Shown: in pieces, positions 42,401-54,400 of the stretch
Layout of the letters: every line of letters begins with the position of its first letter
How positions within the stretch are numbered: the first letter of the stretch is position 1
Assembly (NCBI GenBank): GCA_903813345.2
Contig: CAIIXF020000006.1
Location: 6,748,989 to 6,812,988, forward strand
Length of the DNA stretch: 64,000 nucleotides
Source of the DNA: Owenia fusiformis
Lineage: Eukaryota > Annelida > Polychaeta > Sabellida > Oweniidae
Direction: 5' to 3'
Notes under the pieces: model-generated
Told to the model about the DNA's origin: nothing
What the model saw: only the letters and a program-made list of their open reading frames with translations
Database searches by the model: none
Made by a program: the position numbers and the translations under genes

Positions 42401-45400
42401 TGTCAATATACCAGAAGCTTGAGATATGCTCTTTGATTGGCTATCACCACTAATAAATTCATAGATGGCACCAGTGATTAATTCTGGTAAATCTTTATGT
42501 GGTGTGTCATGGATATCTGTTTTGAGCAGACGGTTTCCTGTATCATCCAGTAGATTGTCACCAAATAGCATCCTGTAAATCTGAAATATGAAATTTCCAA
42601 TAACAATATTATACAATTCAATAAAGGGAAGTAGGTCAGTATTTATATGGACTTTTACACCATCCCCAAACATAACATCCATAAATATGTATGGATACCT
42701 TGTCAATAAGATAAAATAATACGATTCAACAAACTCAAGCAATCTTTATGTTTCATCAAGTGACAGTTCATCAAAATAGTATAATAAACGTTTGCAGTCA
42801 TATTTGAATTGCAAACACAAGAATTAAATCATAGAAATATGAGGGTGAGGGACTAGAATGCTAATAATTGATTATCTTGGGTTTATTAAAACAAACTACA
42901 ATGTAGTATGCTATTAGTGTTAATTACACTGTACTGGATAAAGATGGTATATTCTTTCATGTCCTACAATAGCAGCCACCACTGTTAATATATAACATAG
43001 TAATAATACAGTCAAAAGCTCAACATCAAGAACTTCTCCAATTAAGCTGATATTTTTCTCATTTACATGGCCAATGGATGCATTTTTGTGTGGCTGTGCA
43101 CCAACATTCTTCTACCAATTACAAGTTTCTGTTTTGCAACTGACAATATTTTTCTTGAAAAGGAGCTGATAGAAAGCTACATGTTTTCTCATAATGGGGT
43201 GCCCCTGCTGTGTGAATATAGTCTGTCATATGAGGAATGTCTTAATGAAATTGTAAGTGTGAAACATATTGGAATTGTAATTAGATGAACATGTAGAAAG
43301 TGGCTTGTATAGCTCTTTTCAGGTACTAATCGAGTGAAAGCCTGTGCCTAGGTGCATGAATTCATCCTAAACATCCTGACCCTAAACAACATGTTACACC
43401 CCTCCCCTATTTCCTTACCTTCGGATTTATATGGCGTCCCCTCCCTACTCCAAAGTGTACATTGCCAAATTATCAAAATTGAGACATCTACATATGGGTT
43501 ATCTTATTTTACACATAGGTGAAAACAGTTTGACACAAAAACTTAACTTGTTTTTTTGATTCTCAAATAATTTGAATGCAGCCCCTACATCTATCTCCCT
43601 TACCTCTGATGTGTTGACTGTTGATGCCATAAGAGCCATAGCCTCATCACGAGGCATACTGAGATTATGCATTAAAAAATCATCTACAGAGACTGGATGC
43701 GAGAAGATCTTGTCCAATGAGAAATCTGAAAATAACAGTTGCATCGATTACTTTATACACATAGCTTAGAATGTGCAGGATTCTTTTATAGCAACCCAAA
43801 GGTGTCTCTGGAGAAATGACCAACTGCAGAGCATAATGTAAAAGGCTAGATACAGACATGAAAAAGAGTGTGATAAATGCAACGCCAAGTGGAAGAATCG
43901 AACCCAATACCCACAGATTCAAAGCCTGGTGCTCTACCAATTGAGCTAAGAGCTCAAGCTGTGATATAACTGGTATTATGCTGACGAGTGATGAATCATG
44001 GTTTAAAACTGTTCACACTTCTTTGATAAATATTCTTCAATGAATGTGTAATAAACTTATGATTATTGCTTTCAACAACTTTTGATGGAGTGTTCTACTC
44101 TGTAATTGAAAATGAAAAATGTAGCTTCAGGCAGATAACCTTTCCCTTTGAAGAGTATGTCACCATAAGGTTAACACGACTTGTTCCCTAGAAGATAAAC
44201 ATTATCACCATGGCGATGTCTTCCCCTGTGCCTGATCATTATATTTTAAAATAAATCCTGGTGATACAAAGGAAGATCCATGCAGCTTTGACTTGAGCAA
44301 TAATAACGGATACGAGAATAAAGGCCTGAATGTTCAACGCAATTAAATCGTTGACAATCACTATTCAGCGGATTCTATACAATTTAAGAGGAAATAAAAT
44401 GTAATGTTTCGGAAGGTAATGTCACCATCAACTAGGAATTCATAATATATGGCTAAAGGGAGGAATTGGTTAAATTTTCGTTGAGGATTTTTCCCGAGTG
44501 GGCACATATAAAATATTAAAGGATTATTCTAAATAAGTTCAAAATACCTATTTTAACTTCACCAACGTTTGGGATTTTTAATCAGCTAATAGTAATTTTG
44601 CACTTCAGTAAGAATAGGTAACTGGATAAAGGCAATCACAAAATTGCTAAATGTGAACATAAGCATAGAAACAAGAAGTAATATTGAAATTGATATCAAC
44701 TCAATGATCAAAATCATTATAAAAATGATTATTTTTAACAAAATGCTCAATAACCTCAATGATCAACATTAACACAATTCAAATCACTAGCATTGTGATC
44801 ATTGGCAACATAACAATCATTATTAATAATTCAAACAATGCAATCATTTTCTAATTTACCTGATATATTGGTGTAATTTACACAAGCGGAAAAGGATGGT
44901 ATAACATGGAATAAAAAATATATTCATTGCCTTGGTCAAGTTGACCTAATATACAAGTTTAAAAGGGTGAAATTGCCCTGTGATAAAACTGATAATAGGA
45001 CGGTTATTATTTATCACAAATGTTAATGGTACTCTGTAACTCCACAAGTTATTGAACAAGAGCAGAAATTGTTCAAGGAAATTGGAATATTTCACAAAAA
45101 CATATATTATTTATAGAAACTATATATGACATTGAAAAACAGAATACAGGATTGTATTTATCATGACAATCAAGTTGGAAAGAGCATAAAAATGTCTGAT
45201 AAAGTGGAAAGATTGATTGTCAACAGATCTTGTTATCTTGGAAATCAATGCAAAGTTTTCTGGGGTATCAAATCAAAGCAAAATCAACTTCGCAATTGCA
45301 TTGATTTTTTGATGGAAACCTTATGGGTATTTTCTCTTAAAAAGAAAAAATTATGCCCATTCTGATACTCAGCACATGTTCTGTTTTGCAACCAGAACAA

Positions 45401-48400
45401 CGGCAACGCCAAAGCGTAGCGAATCCCATCAAACAGAAATGGCTGGCATTTTTACAAACGAAATATATAGCAAACATCATAAAACAACACACCAGAAAGG
45501 CCACCATTTTCAAAATGGTTGCTCACTAGCCAAGTTATCATCAGAAGAAATAATATGCTTTTAAGTAGCCACCTATAAAATCTTTGAAAAATCGCATACA
45601 TGTACTTGTAAAATAACACACATAAAAATGGTGGCCATTTTTCAAAATGACTGACTACTCCCCAAAGTTTTATTAGACAATGTGCCATGCTTAAAGTATT
45701 CACATATCAAATATGAACAAAATTGCTCCACTACTTTTCGAGTTATAGTAAAAAATGTAAAAATGACAGCCATTTTTATAAAATGGCTGCCTACTATCTG
45801 AAGTGTCATGAGACAGTGTGCAAGGCTCATGAGTATTCACATATCAAATATGACCAAATCGCTTCACTACTTTTAAAGTTATAGTAAAAAACATAAAAAT
45901 GGTGGCCATTTTTCAAATTTTTTTTCAAAATGGCCGCATTCTACCAAAAGTGTCATAGGACGGTGTGCCATGCTTATAGTATTCACATACCAAATATGAA
46001 CAAAATCGCTCCACTACTTTTCGAGTTAAAGTAATATACGTTAAAATGGCGGCCATTTTGAAAAATGGCCGCCTTCTACCAAAAGTATCTTTATGCAGGG
46101 TGCAATGCTTATAGTATTCACATACCAAATATGAACAAAATCGCTCCACTACTTTTCGAGTTATAGCAAAAATCGTAAAATAACGAATAAAGGCCGCCAT
46201 TTTTCAAGATGGCTGCCATGTGCTTCTTTAATGTCTACATTTATAGCTTTATTAATGTCCTTCATAATTTTTTTACATTTAAAACATATTGCTATTACAG
46301 TTTTACATATTGCACCTAAATTACTGTAAAATCGGCACTAAAATGGCCGCCATTTTGAATTGAGCGGCCATTTTGAAAATCGGCTTTCAAGCAGAACTTC
46401 TACCCCCATAGGGTATATGTGTACAAAATATGAACAAAATCGGGCCAACGGTATTTGAGTTATCGCCCGGACGGACGGACAGACGGACGGACGGACGGAC
46501 GTACGTACGTACGGACGGACGGACGTACGTACGGACGGACGGACGGACGGACGGACGGAGGCGTTCCCTATATCCCTCCGAACTTCGTTCGATGGGATAA
46601 TTAGCAATAAAAAGGAACTGGTAGTAGGCTGATATCTCTAATATCATATGTTGGAATTTTTCCAATTCCAGCAATCACATGATCATTGATCATCATTTCT
46701 TTACTAAGAACCAATATTATTCTGTGATACTAGTAAAACAAGATATAATTATCATATTACATCACTGTAGTGTTAATTTTATGAAAAGAAAAATACTTTT
46801 TTCCTTCCATGGAGGCTCAACCTGCTTGCCATCTAGATGTTGAATGTCCAATAATATTTCAAATTCCAAACTAATTATTATGAAGATCTCGTGATTCTCG
46901 CCTCCATGAGGGCTTAATGCAAAACTCCTTACACATAAAGATCTCATCGTGAATTATTGTGATTTATGGATTATGGCGACGGCTTTTGTGAATGGATTGT
47001 GACCCTTTGAAATGCCTATGGACTTGGAGACTGGATTTTATCTATCCCACATCATTTGAGACTGAATGCTCTATCTTGTATGAGTACTTGTATCTGCAAC
47101 TATTTTTGAGGTTATGAGTATTGAATATCAATTTCTCATTTTTTCTTCAACATGTATTGTAATGACTTCAGTATAAATGAAATGTCCCTTGGTCTTCTGG
47201 TCTTGGATTGTGATATTGGTTCTTGAATGGTGGGGGAAAGGGGGTATTAGACATTGTTTCTTTTCACGTTAGATCATGGTTTTGTGCTATATGGGGTCTG
47301 TTTTTCTTGACTGGTTCGCACTTAGAGTTTGCTTTTTCTTGCTAAGTTCCATTACAACTTTTCGTCCTTTCCCTTTGGCACTTATGCTTATATATTCAAA
47401 GAAGTTTTAATAGTAAACCTCAGGGGTCATATTAGAGGTGAAAAATCATCCACTAATGAGAAGTTATTAATTTAATATTTTGCACAGTGAATGCTGATGT
47501 GCGAATCATTCATAACCTTTGTATTTCAATATATATAGTAGCAATGACTTAGCTAATAAGACTATAGCAATGTACAGTAAAACCTGTATGAAAGAAATGC
47601 CTTTTGTCTTGAAAATTGTTATACTTGGAATAGTGTTTAACTAGTGGAGGTGTTCTATGTTAAAGAGGTGTTCCATTTTATAGGTATTACTGTATATAAT
47701 ATTACATTGATAATCAGAAAAAGATATATAATAGGGAGTTTAAGCTTGCATATAAAATCAAAACCCCAACCTATATGTACGACCAATCACCCATACAAAT
47801 GCATCACTTAAATATTTTCTGTTCAAGTTTAGGTTGTGAAAAACATTGCGAGCTTAAACTCCCTATTATTACATTGATAATTAGAAAAAGATATCATGTT
47901 GATATAATGTCAGTCCAGTATTGCCCCCCCCCCCCTTGCATTATGAAATGGCCAGAGTCTTCTGGCTCTTGATAGGATGAATTTATTGAGGGGTTCACAT
48001 TAAAGGATTTACTAAGCAAGATCTTATGAATTAAACACTACTTTGCCAGATTTATGACTATTGACTAGAATGCATTTGCACTCAACAGGTCCCTGTGACA
48101 TTATGCTCTCTCTCATGAAAACTCACAATTCTACGCATCCAAACATTTTATATAAAATGGAGTATATTACAGAAAATATAAAATATTCTATGCCCAAATA
48201 AAAATGTAAAAAATAGTTTAATGAGTAATATTATCTTTGGGCATTGAACAGCCTAAAACACAAATGCAGTAAATAAATTATAAGGTCGTTCCAACAAGAG
48301 ATTGTAACAGTGACGTAATGGTACAGTGCTACAGCGGTACATGGTACTTACAGATTAAGCTTGATTGATAAATTATACTTTGACCTGAAATATTAATGCA

Positions 48401-51400
48401 TGTAGCACTGCGATGATTTCATGATTTTGTTTGCATATATTATGTTTCATTATAAAAGTATGTTAAACAATGTGCATTATAATAGTGACTAAAACATTGT
48501 TCTTTAAATCTTTAATTAGTTCTTTAATTGAAGAGGCCCATGTAGACAGATGAGCTTAAATGAGGGATATTACTACCTTCATTTCTATAATTTTAGTTGA
48601 AAATATTTATGAAATTAATTTCAAATTTCAAAATGTGTCATTTGTTACAAACGCAGTCTGCCAAACATCAACCACCAAACACTAACAATCAAACAATGTC
48701 CACAAAAAAGTGGGAAACTGGTGACAATATGTCATCATTTTTGGTTACCCTGGATCTCCATTAGCTGGCCACACTACCCTCTTACTACTGTAGATAATTT
48801 ACATTTTTGATGTTCATACGATCTTAATAATCTTCAATGTAGTTTATAGCATGGGAGTTTAGATGCCAATTGGATGTGAGCTTAGTTATAGTGATTAATT
48901 AGCAGTTATGTCCCTATCATTGAATATATGCCTAAGGTCTGTCACCAATATAGCCCGAGCTTGCGAGACAGACACACCAAAGGCATATATTCAATGATAC
49001 GGACATAACTGTTGTATTACACACTTTTATATCATGGCTACGTTATATCAATGACGCCACGTGTCTGTGTGCAAGTGAAATTAGGAAGAAATGAAACATG
49101 ACGTCCCGATGACGTCATAAGATTGTCATGGTAAAAGGTTTGGCGGCTATACAGGAATATATAGCCGACCTTCAGCTCCATTGACTTCAATACAAATGCT
49201 TCGCTGGGTATGTAATACTATATAATATTGCTGCATTCTGACTGTATAGTCTGGTGGATTGGATATAGGCTTGATCAAAGTCTAATTTAGGAGCTTATAC
49301 CAAGTGTAGGACAAGGCATTAACATACAAAATGTCACCACCTGCCATTTGTAACAGACACTGAATACCAGATGCAAACTGCAGCCACATAACAATATGTC
49401 ATAACAACACATTTGGTGGTGACATAAAAACTGTAAAGAGAGTGGCCAAAAGGCAAGTATATGGTTTACAGAGAGATTGTTGAATAATTGTAAACCTACT
49501 TTTGGGTTACCCAAAACTCGTGTATGTACATATAGGGCAATGCATTTAAAGGATAAAAGGAATAAATGTGCTTCCTGCAATTATCTTATCATAAATAAAT
49601 ATAAATACAATATTAATATTCACATCTAATTCAACTTGGAGTGGTCCAATTATTCCAGCGAACTTGATAACTTACTAAATGATTATCTAGCAATTAACAA
49701 GGCAAACCACACACAGTCTGGCATTTGTATCAAGTAAGGACATACATGCTTAATCAATATCTTTCAATGGGGTGAACTGTTTTTATATTTTCTATTCATG
49801 GCATAAATGGGCTAAATTGAAAAATCCTGAACCAGGACCCACTATCCATCAATCGAGAATGAAATGAAAAGATCCTAGATTCTAACTCTTAAATAATTTG
49901 ATATATCAAAATTCAGTAAAGAATGAGTGTGAAACATATTTATTTTAGTTTTTCCACCAGGATTCACAGACAATTCAGATCTGCAACCATAAGATCAAGG
50001 TCAAGTGAGGATTAAGGCCCATTTTCCTTGGATTAAAAACAGCACAGCATTTAAACAAATGGTTAGTGTACCCAATTGAGATTTTGAAAAGAGCTTAAAA
50101 GCATTCATCTGAAAATCTGTTTGTACACTGTATCTAAACTTAAAAAGCATGGAAATTAAGCTCAAATTAACAAACTCAATCTCTCTGTGGATAATAAATA
50201 AATTAGAACTTGAAAAAGATACCTTGAGCATGAGTGAACTTGTCATGGATGGCTATTGGATCCTCTATAATGCTACGATACATGTCAGGTATGGTGTCCA
50301 TTTCTTCTGGGCTGAATCCTGGGTTGAAGAAGTTGTTGTGACGTGATACATTGTCAAACTGTTTCAGGAATGTTGGCACTCTACAAAATGTCACGGTTCA
50401 ATGAACTAAATTCTTGAATCAATAATGGTGAATCTCTGGTATTGATAAATTGTCAAAATGCTTATATTAAGGAATGTTGACAGATTGTAAGTCCCCAGAG
50501 ACTGTGTTCATTCAGGGGAATATGCACACTCTGATTGTACCATAAACTACAAGAAGCTCATCTAGAATTAACTTACAGTATGATTACATCAAGTTATTGG
50601 GAATTGCTCACAGCCTACTTCTAACCTCAATTTACACCAAAATTCTATAAAAGTTGCTTATATAATAAGCGAATAGCTTGCATTTTAGAAATCAAAAGTG
50701 CATGCGCCTTGAATAATTTGCCAGGTCACTTCCTCACTAAGTAAGCAGTTTTTCACAATTTTTAGAAAAGAACCTTCGTGTCATCTCATTTTGATGGTGG
50801 AAATGGCAGCCTGTTAGAGAAATTGTGTATTTTAGAGACAGTGTCCTTTTAATAGACCAGGTCAATATTACGATACTGTAAATGCATTCCACAAAATCAC
50901 TTCATCTAATATGCAAGGCATTAACATACAAAATGTCACCACCTGCCATTTGTTACAGATGCTGAACACCAAACACAAAATCAAAATCAATAGAAACAAA
51001 AATTTTAACAGATTTTTAACACATCCCTCTCAATGAAATTTAAAATTGCACATTTGGAATTTATACATTGATGGATTAAACTTGTCATTGACAATTTCTA
51101 TAAGACAAAACTAAATTTTTATCTTGACAATCACAAAATATGAATATCTATAGATACGAGATCTTAATTGAGCACCATCAGCCCCTGGGTATGTCTGAAA
51201 TTGTGTTATCATTGACTAAAGTTTATGACTCTCAGAATCAAGCCTTGAAAGTTAATTAAGAGATCCTGATGGAATAATGTGGCTGATAAAGGAATATTTA
51301 ACCCAATCAAACAGGGAAATGTTGGCATGAAATATAACTTTTTCTACTTACCATATACAGTAGATTGAAAATTCTTTATTTTCAAATTCATAATTACATA

Positions 51401-54400
51401 CTACTGTATTATACAATACACTTACGTTGAGTTTGGGTAATTCAAGAAGCCATGCTCATCCTTTACTCCATTGTCACAGAAGGCCTGCATGATTGAGATC
51501 ACACCTGCTGATGGTAGGGGGCGTGTATGATGGTACGCTGGAAATATTCAGACATTTTTCATGATGCAATTGAAAATTAGCTACCATCTTGAAAAAGCAG
51601 AGCTCTTGTGTTCCTAGACATCAGGATATAAAATTTGAACCAAATCAGTCCACTGGTATTTGAGTTATCAAAGATTAAGTAAACATGCTTAAATAATGTT
51701 TAATGTTAGTCAATGCTGGATAGCACTAAACTATTACATCAGATGAAATGACCATAAAAAGAAAATTGTTCTTCTGACGACAACAAGCTCTGGTTGGACC
51801 AGCAAGTTCAGAGGTTTTTCTTAAACTTAGAGTGTGAACGAAGCTATCTTTTAAGAAGCAAATTAAAAATGGTAATAAAATAGCACCAAATCAACCCAAT
51901 TTACAGTAACCCAAAGTTAACTGAAACATAGAAGAGGTCAGTATCTTTAAGCAACATTTAAAAAAAAAAAAAGATTCATGCATAATGACGATGTAAATAA
52001 ATGAACTGAAAAAACATGTGTGGTTGAATGCCCTCGGTTTCATTATCTGTTTGACTTATGAATAGGCTTACTAACTAATAATTACAATCTATGTTTAACA
52101 GTATTTTGATTTTGAGTTAGGTACATAATTAGAGCTCAATTAGATGTTTTCTAAAAACTCTTGCAAGTTGCAATAAAAGTAAGAAATGATGAGCAACAGA
52201 ATGGTGAGAATTAAGAGGCTTCCAATTTTTTCATATCTTCAAAATCTGAATAATACAATAAATAACACATTCCCTACGGATGAAAAATCACTGTATATGT
52301 TCTATAAATGCCACAAGACAATATTTATTACGAATGATTTGCTGAACTTTCTATTAACCATGGCTTAACTGCGTATGACTTATTTCATAATTAGCATCAA
52401 CTAGCATTTATCGTTTCCACGGTCATGACACGATCAAAGGCATATGAATCATAGTTGACTTAGCACAACGTTTTTTTGCTATTACAGGATACAATTGCCA
52501 GGATCTAGAATGAGAGAATATCGTAATAATACTGCAAATTGAACAGCTGTCTTACAGCTTTCTGGTCAATAATAAGTCAAAGAAACCAATCTACAAATAC
52601 AGACTTGAGACTTTAATTAACAATAAGTCATGATTTATTAATCCGTACTGTCTGCCTGCCACATTGTTAATTAGTCTTGAAAATAATTTCTATATATCAA
52701 CAAGTCTCTGTTCACATATATTCACACCCCACAGCCCCATATATTCTAGCATTGGGGGCAGGAAATGTTGTGTGCTAGTCATATAAATCTGACCCTCGTA
52801 TGATGTTATTTGTTGTTATTTTTTTCTGATTTGGATATTTATTTTTCTTATTTTCTTGCATACGAGGGTCATAAACACTAGCGCTTGTATATTGCGGGAA
52901 TTGCTTTCCTGGCATGTCTACCCAACCAAATTCACACAAATGATAAATTAATTTCTTTGCTTCAACTATAAAGTATTTAATCTTACCTTAGGCATGTAAG
53001 ACGCTTGGTAATTGAAGAAATATAAGCATGCTGCTAAATTTTAAAATTTTCTCATTTTGCCTACCAAGGTCACTTCCGGGTTAATCTGATAGTCTAGATG
53101 TAAAACTATATCAAACGAAATCATAAGTTTTTGTTACACAAATATTCAGTTGAAAGGGAAGCAGTGTCGTTGAGAAGGGAAGTTATTTGGAAAAGTTATT
53201 GTTTCAAAATGAGAAAAGTAATAAGTGGCAGAGAACAGCTTTGGAATCGATCTCTGTGTAATAAATAATTATGATTCCGTTTCGATACATGTTATACATT
53301 TAGACTACCGGAAACAACATTCAGCAACATGGCGGGCGATAATGAAAATATAATTCAATTGATTATATTTCGTCAATTATCAAGCGTTTTACATGTCTAA
53401 GGTAAGATTTAACACTTTGATGTTGGAGCTAAATAATTACGTGATAATTTGTGTGACTTTGGTTAGTATGGTAACTATATTTACCAAGACAGGCCAGAAA
53501 AGCGTTTACCGCAATTTGTTCCATATAATATCTACGACTGTGTATGCAAAGAAAATGATAAAAAATAAATATCCAAATAAGAACAAGGAATATCGAAGAA
53601 CAGCATACAACGGTCGGATTTATATGACTAGTTGTGTGCCAGCCATAAGAACTAGGCCACAGGGGAGTTGGTAGAAGACTTGAACCCTTGCTTGCTCCAA
53701 ATCTTCACCCCCATGCCACCATTTTACAAATTATTCACAAATTATGTAATTGTTAAAATTGTAATCTCCCAAAAAAAAGCAATAATTCACAATTAGACCT
53801 TTCTGAACGTCTCTAATCTTATAATCATGCGGCTTTAGCAAGGAGGGAAAAAGAGTCTAGGCTTAAGACAGATAACATATTGCTTGTTGTTTTGACATTG
53901 TTTTTCCATTTGCAATTTGTAATGCCTCTATGTCCATTGATCCATACTAAGCACTCTCATAGATAATATCAACAACTCCATGAATACACTCTTGCCTGTA
54001 TGATTGAACATATTGTAAAAAAGTGAATTCATTTAAGAAATGATTTTATTTCTATTTTCTTTTCATTTTCTACATTTCCTCTCTCTCTTGCTCTTCACTA
54101 AAGAAACCCCTCAATCGTCAAGGTTTAATCGATCATTATTTGTTAGAGCTGATTTTTGCAAAACATTGAAGGTTAAATAGGGACAACCATTAGACTAGAG
54201 AATAGATCATTTTTCATTTTTGCTGATTAGTATTTTTGTAAATAGTATTTCTACAAATAAAACAAGTCCCTGGCTTGCTCATCTAATATTTTAATATGGA
54301 AATAATCAGGGAAATCAATTATAAATACTATCAATAATACCATAAATGTATTAATGCATATAATGATATTTATAACCTCATAAATTTTTTTGTTATCACA

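Larger units (their letters stand above)
45440..46604 (+). mobile_element. Interspersed element with tandem core, (ACGG)n and 3' hairpin (copy C)
   Basis: A different body from copies A and B: about 4-5 units of roughly 145 bp (45440-46210), then GGAC/GTAC microsatellite (46467-46559), then CTATATCCCTCCGAACTTCG TTCGATGGGATAATTA, the same terminal hairpin as A and B. The order core repeat, ACGG-type microsatellite, conserved 3' end recalls the pearl/HINE type of element. Confidence 0.7.

Noticed and set aside
43883-43956. Functional tRNA-Gln(TTG) gene
   Set aside because: The anticodon loop and boxes fit, but the T-stem and acceptor stem do not pair.
46338-46674. Arg-Pro-Ser-Val repeat ORFs on the minus strand
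   Set aside because: Pure translation of the (GGAC)n microsatellite.
53393-53674. 93-codon plus-strand ORF
   Set aside because: Lysine- and Tyr-rich low-confidence frame that runs into the right inverted repeat; no domain recognised.
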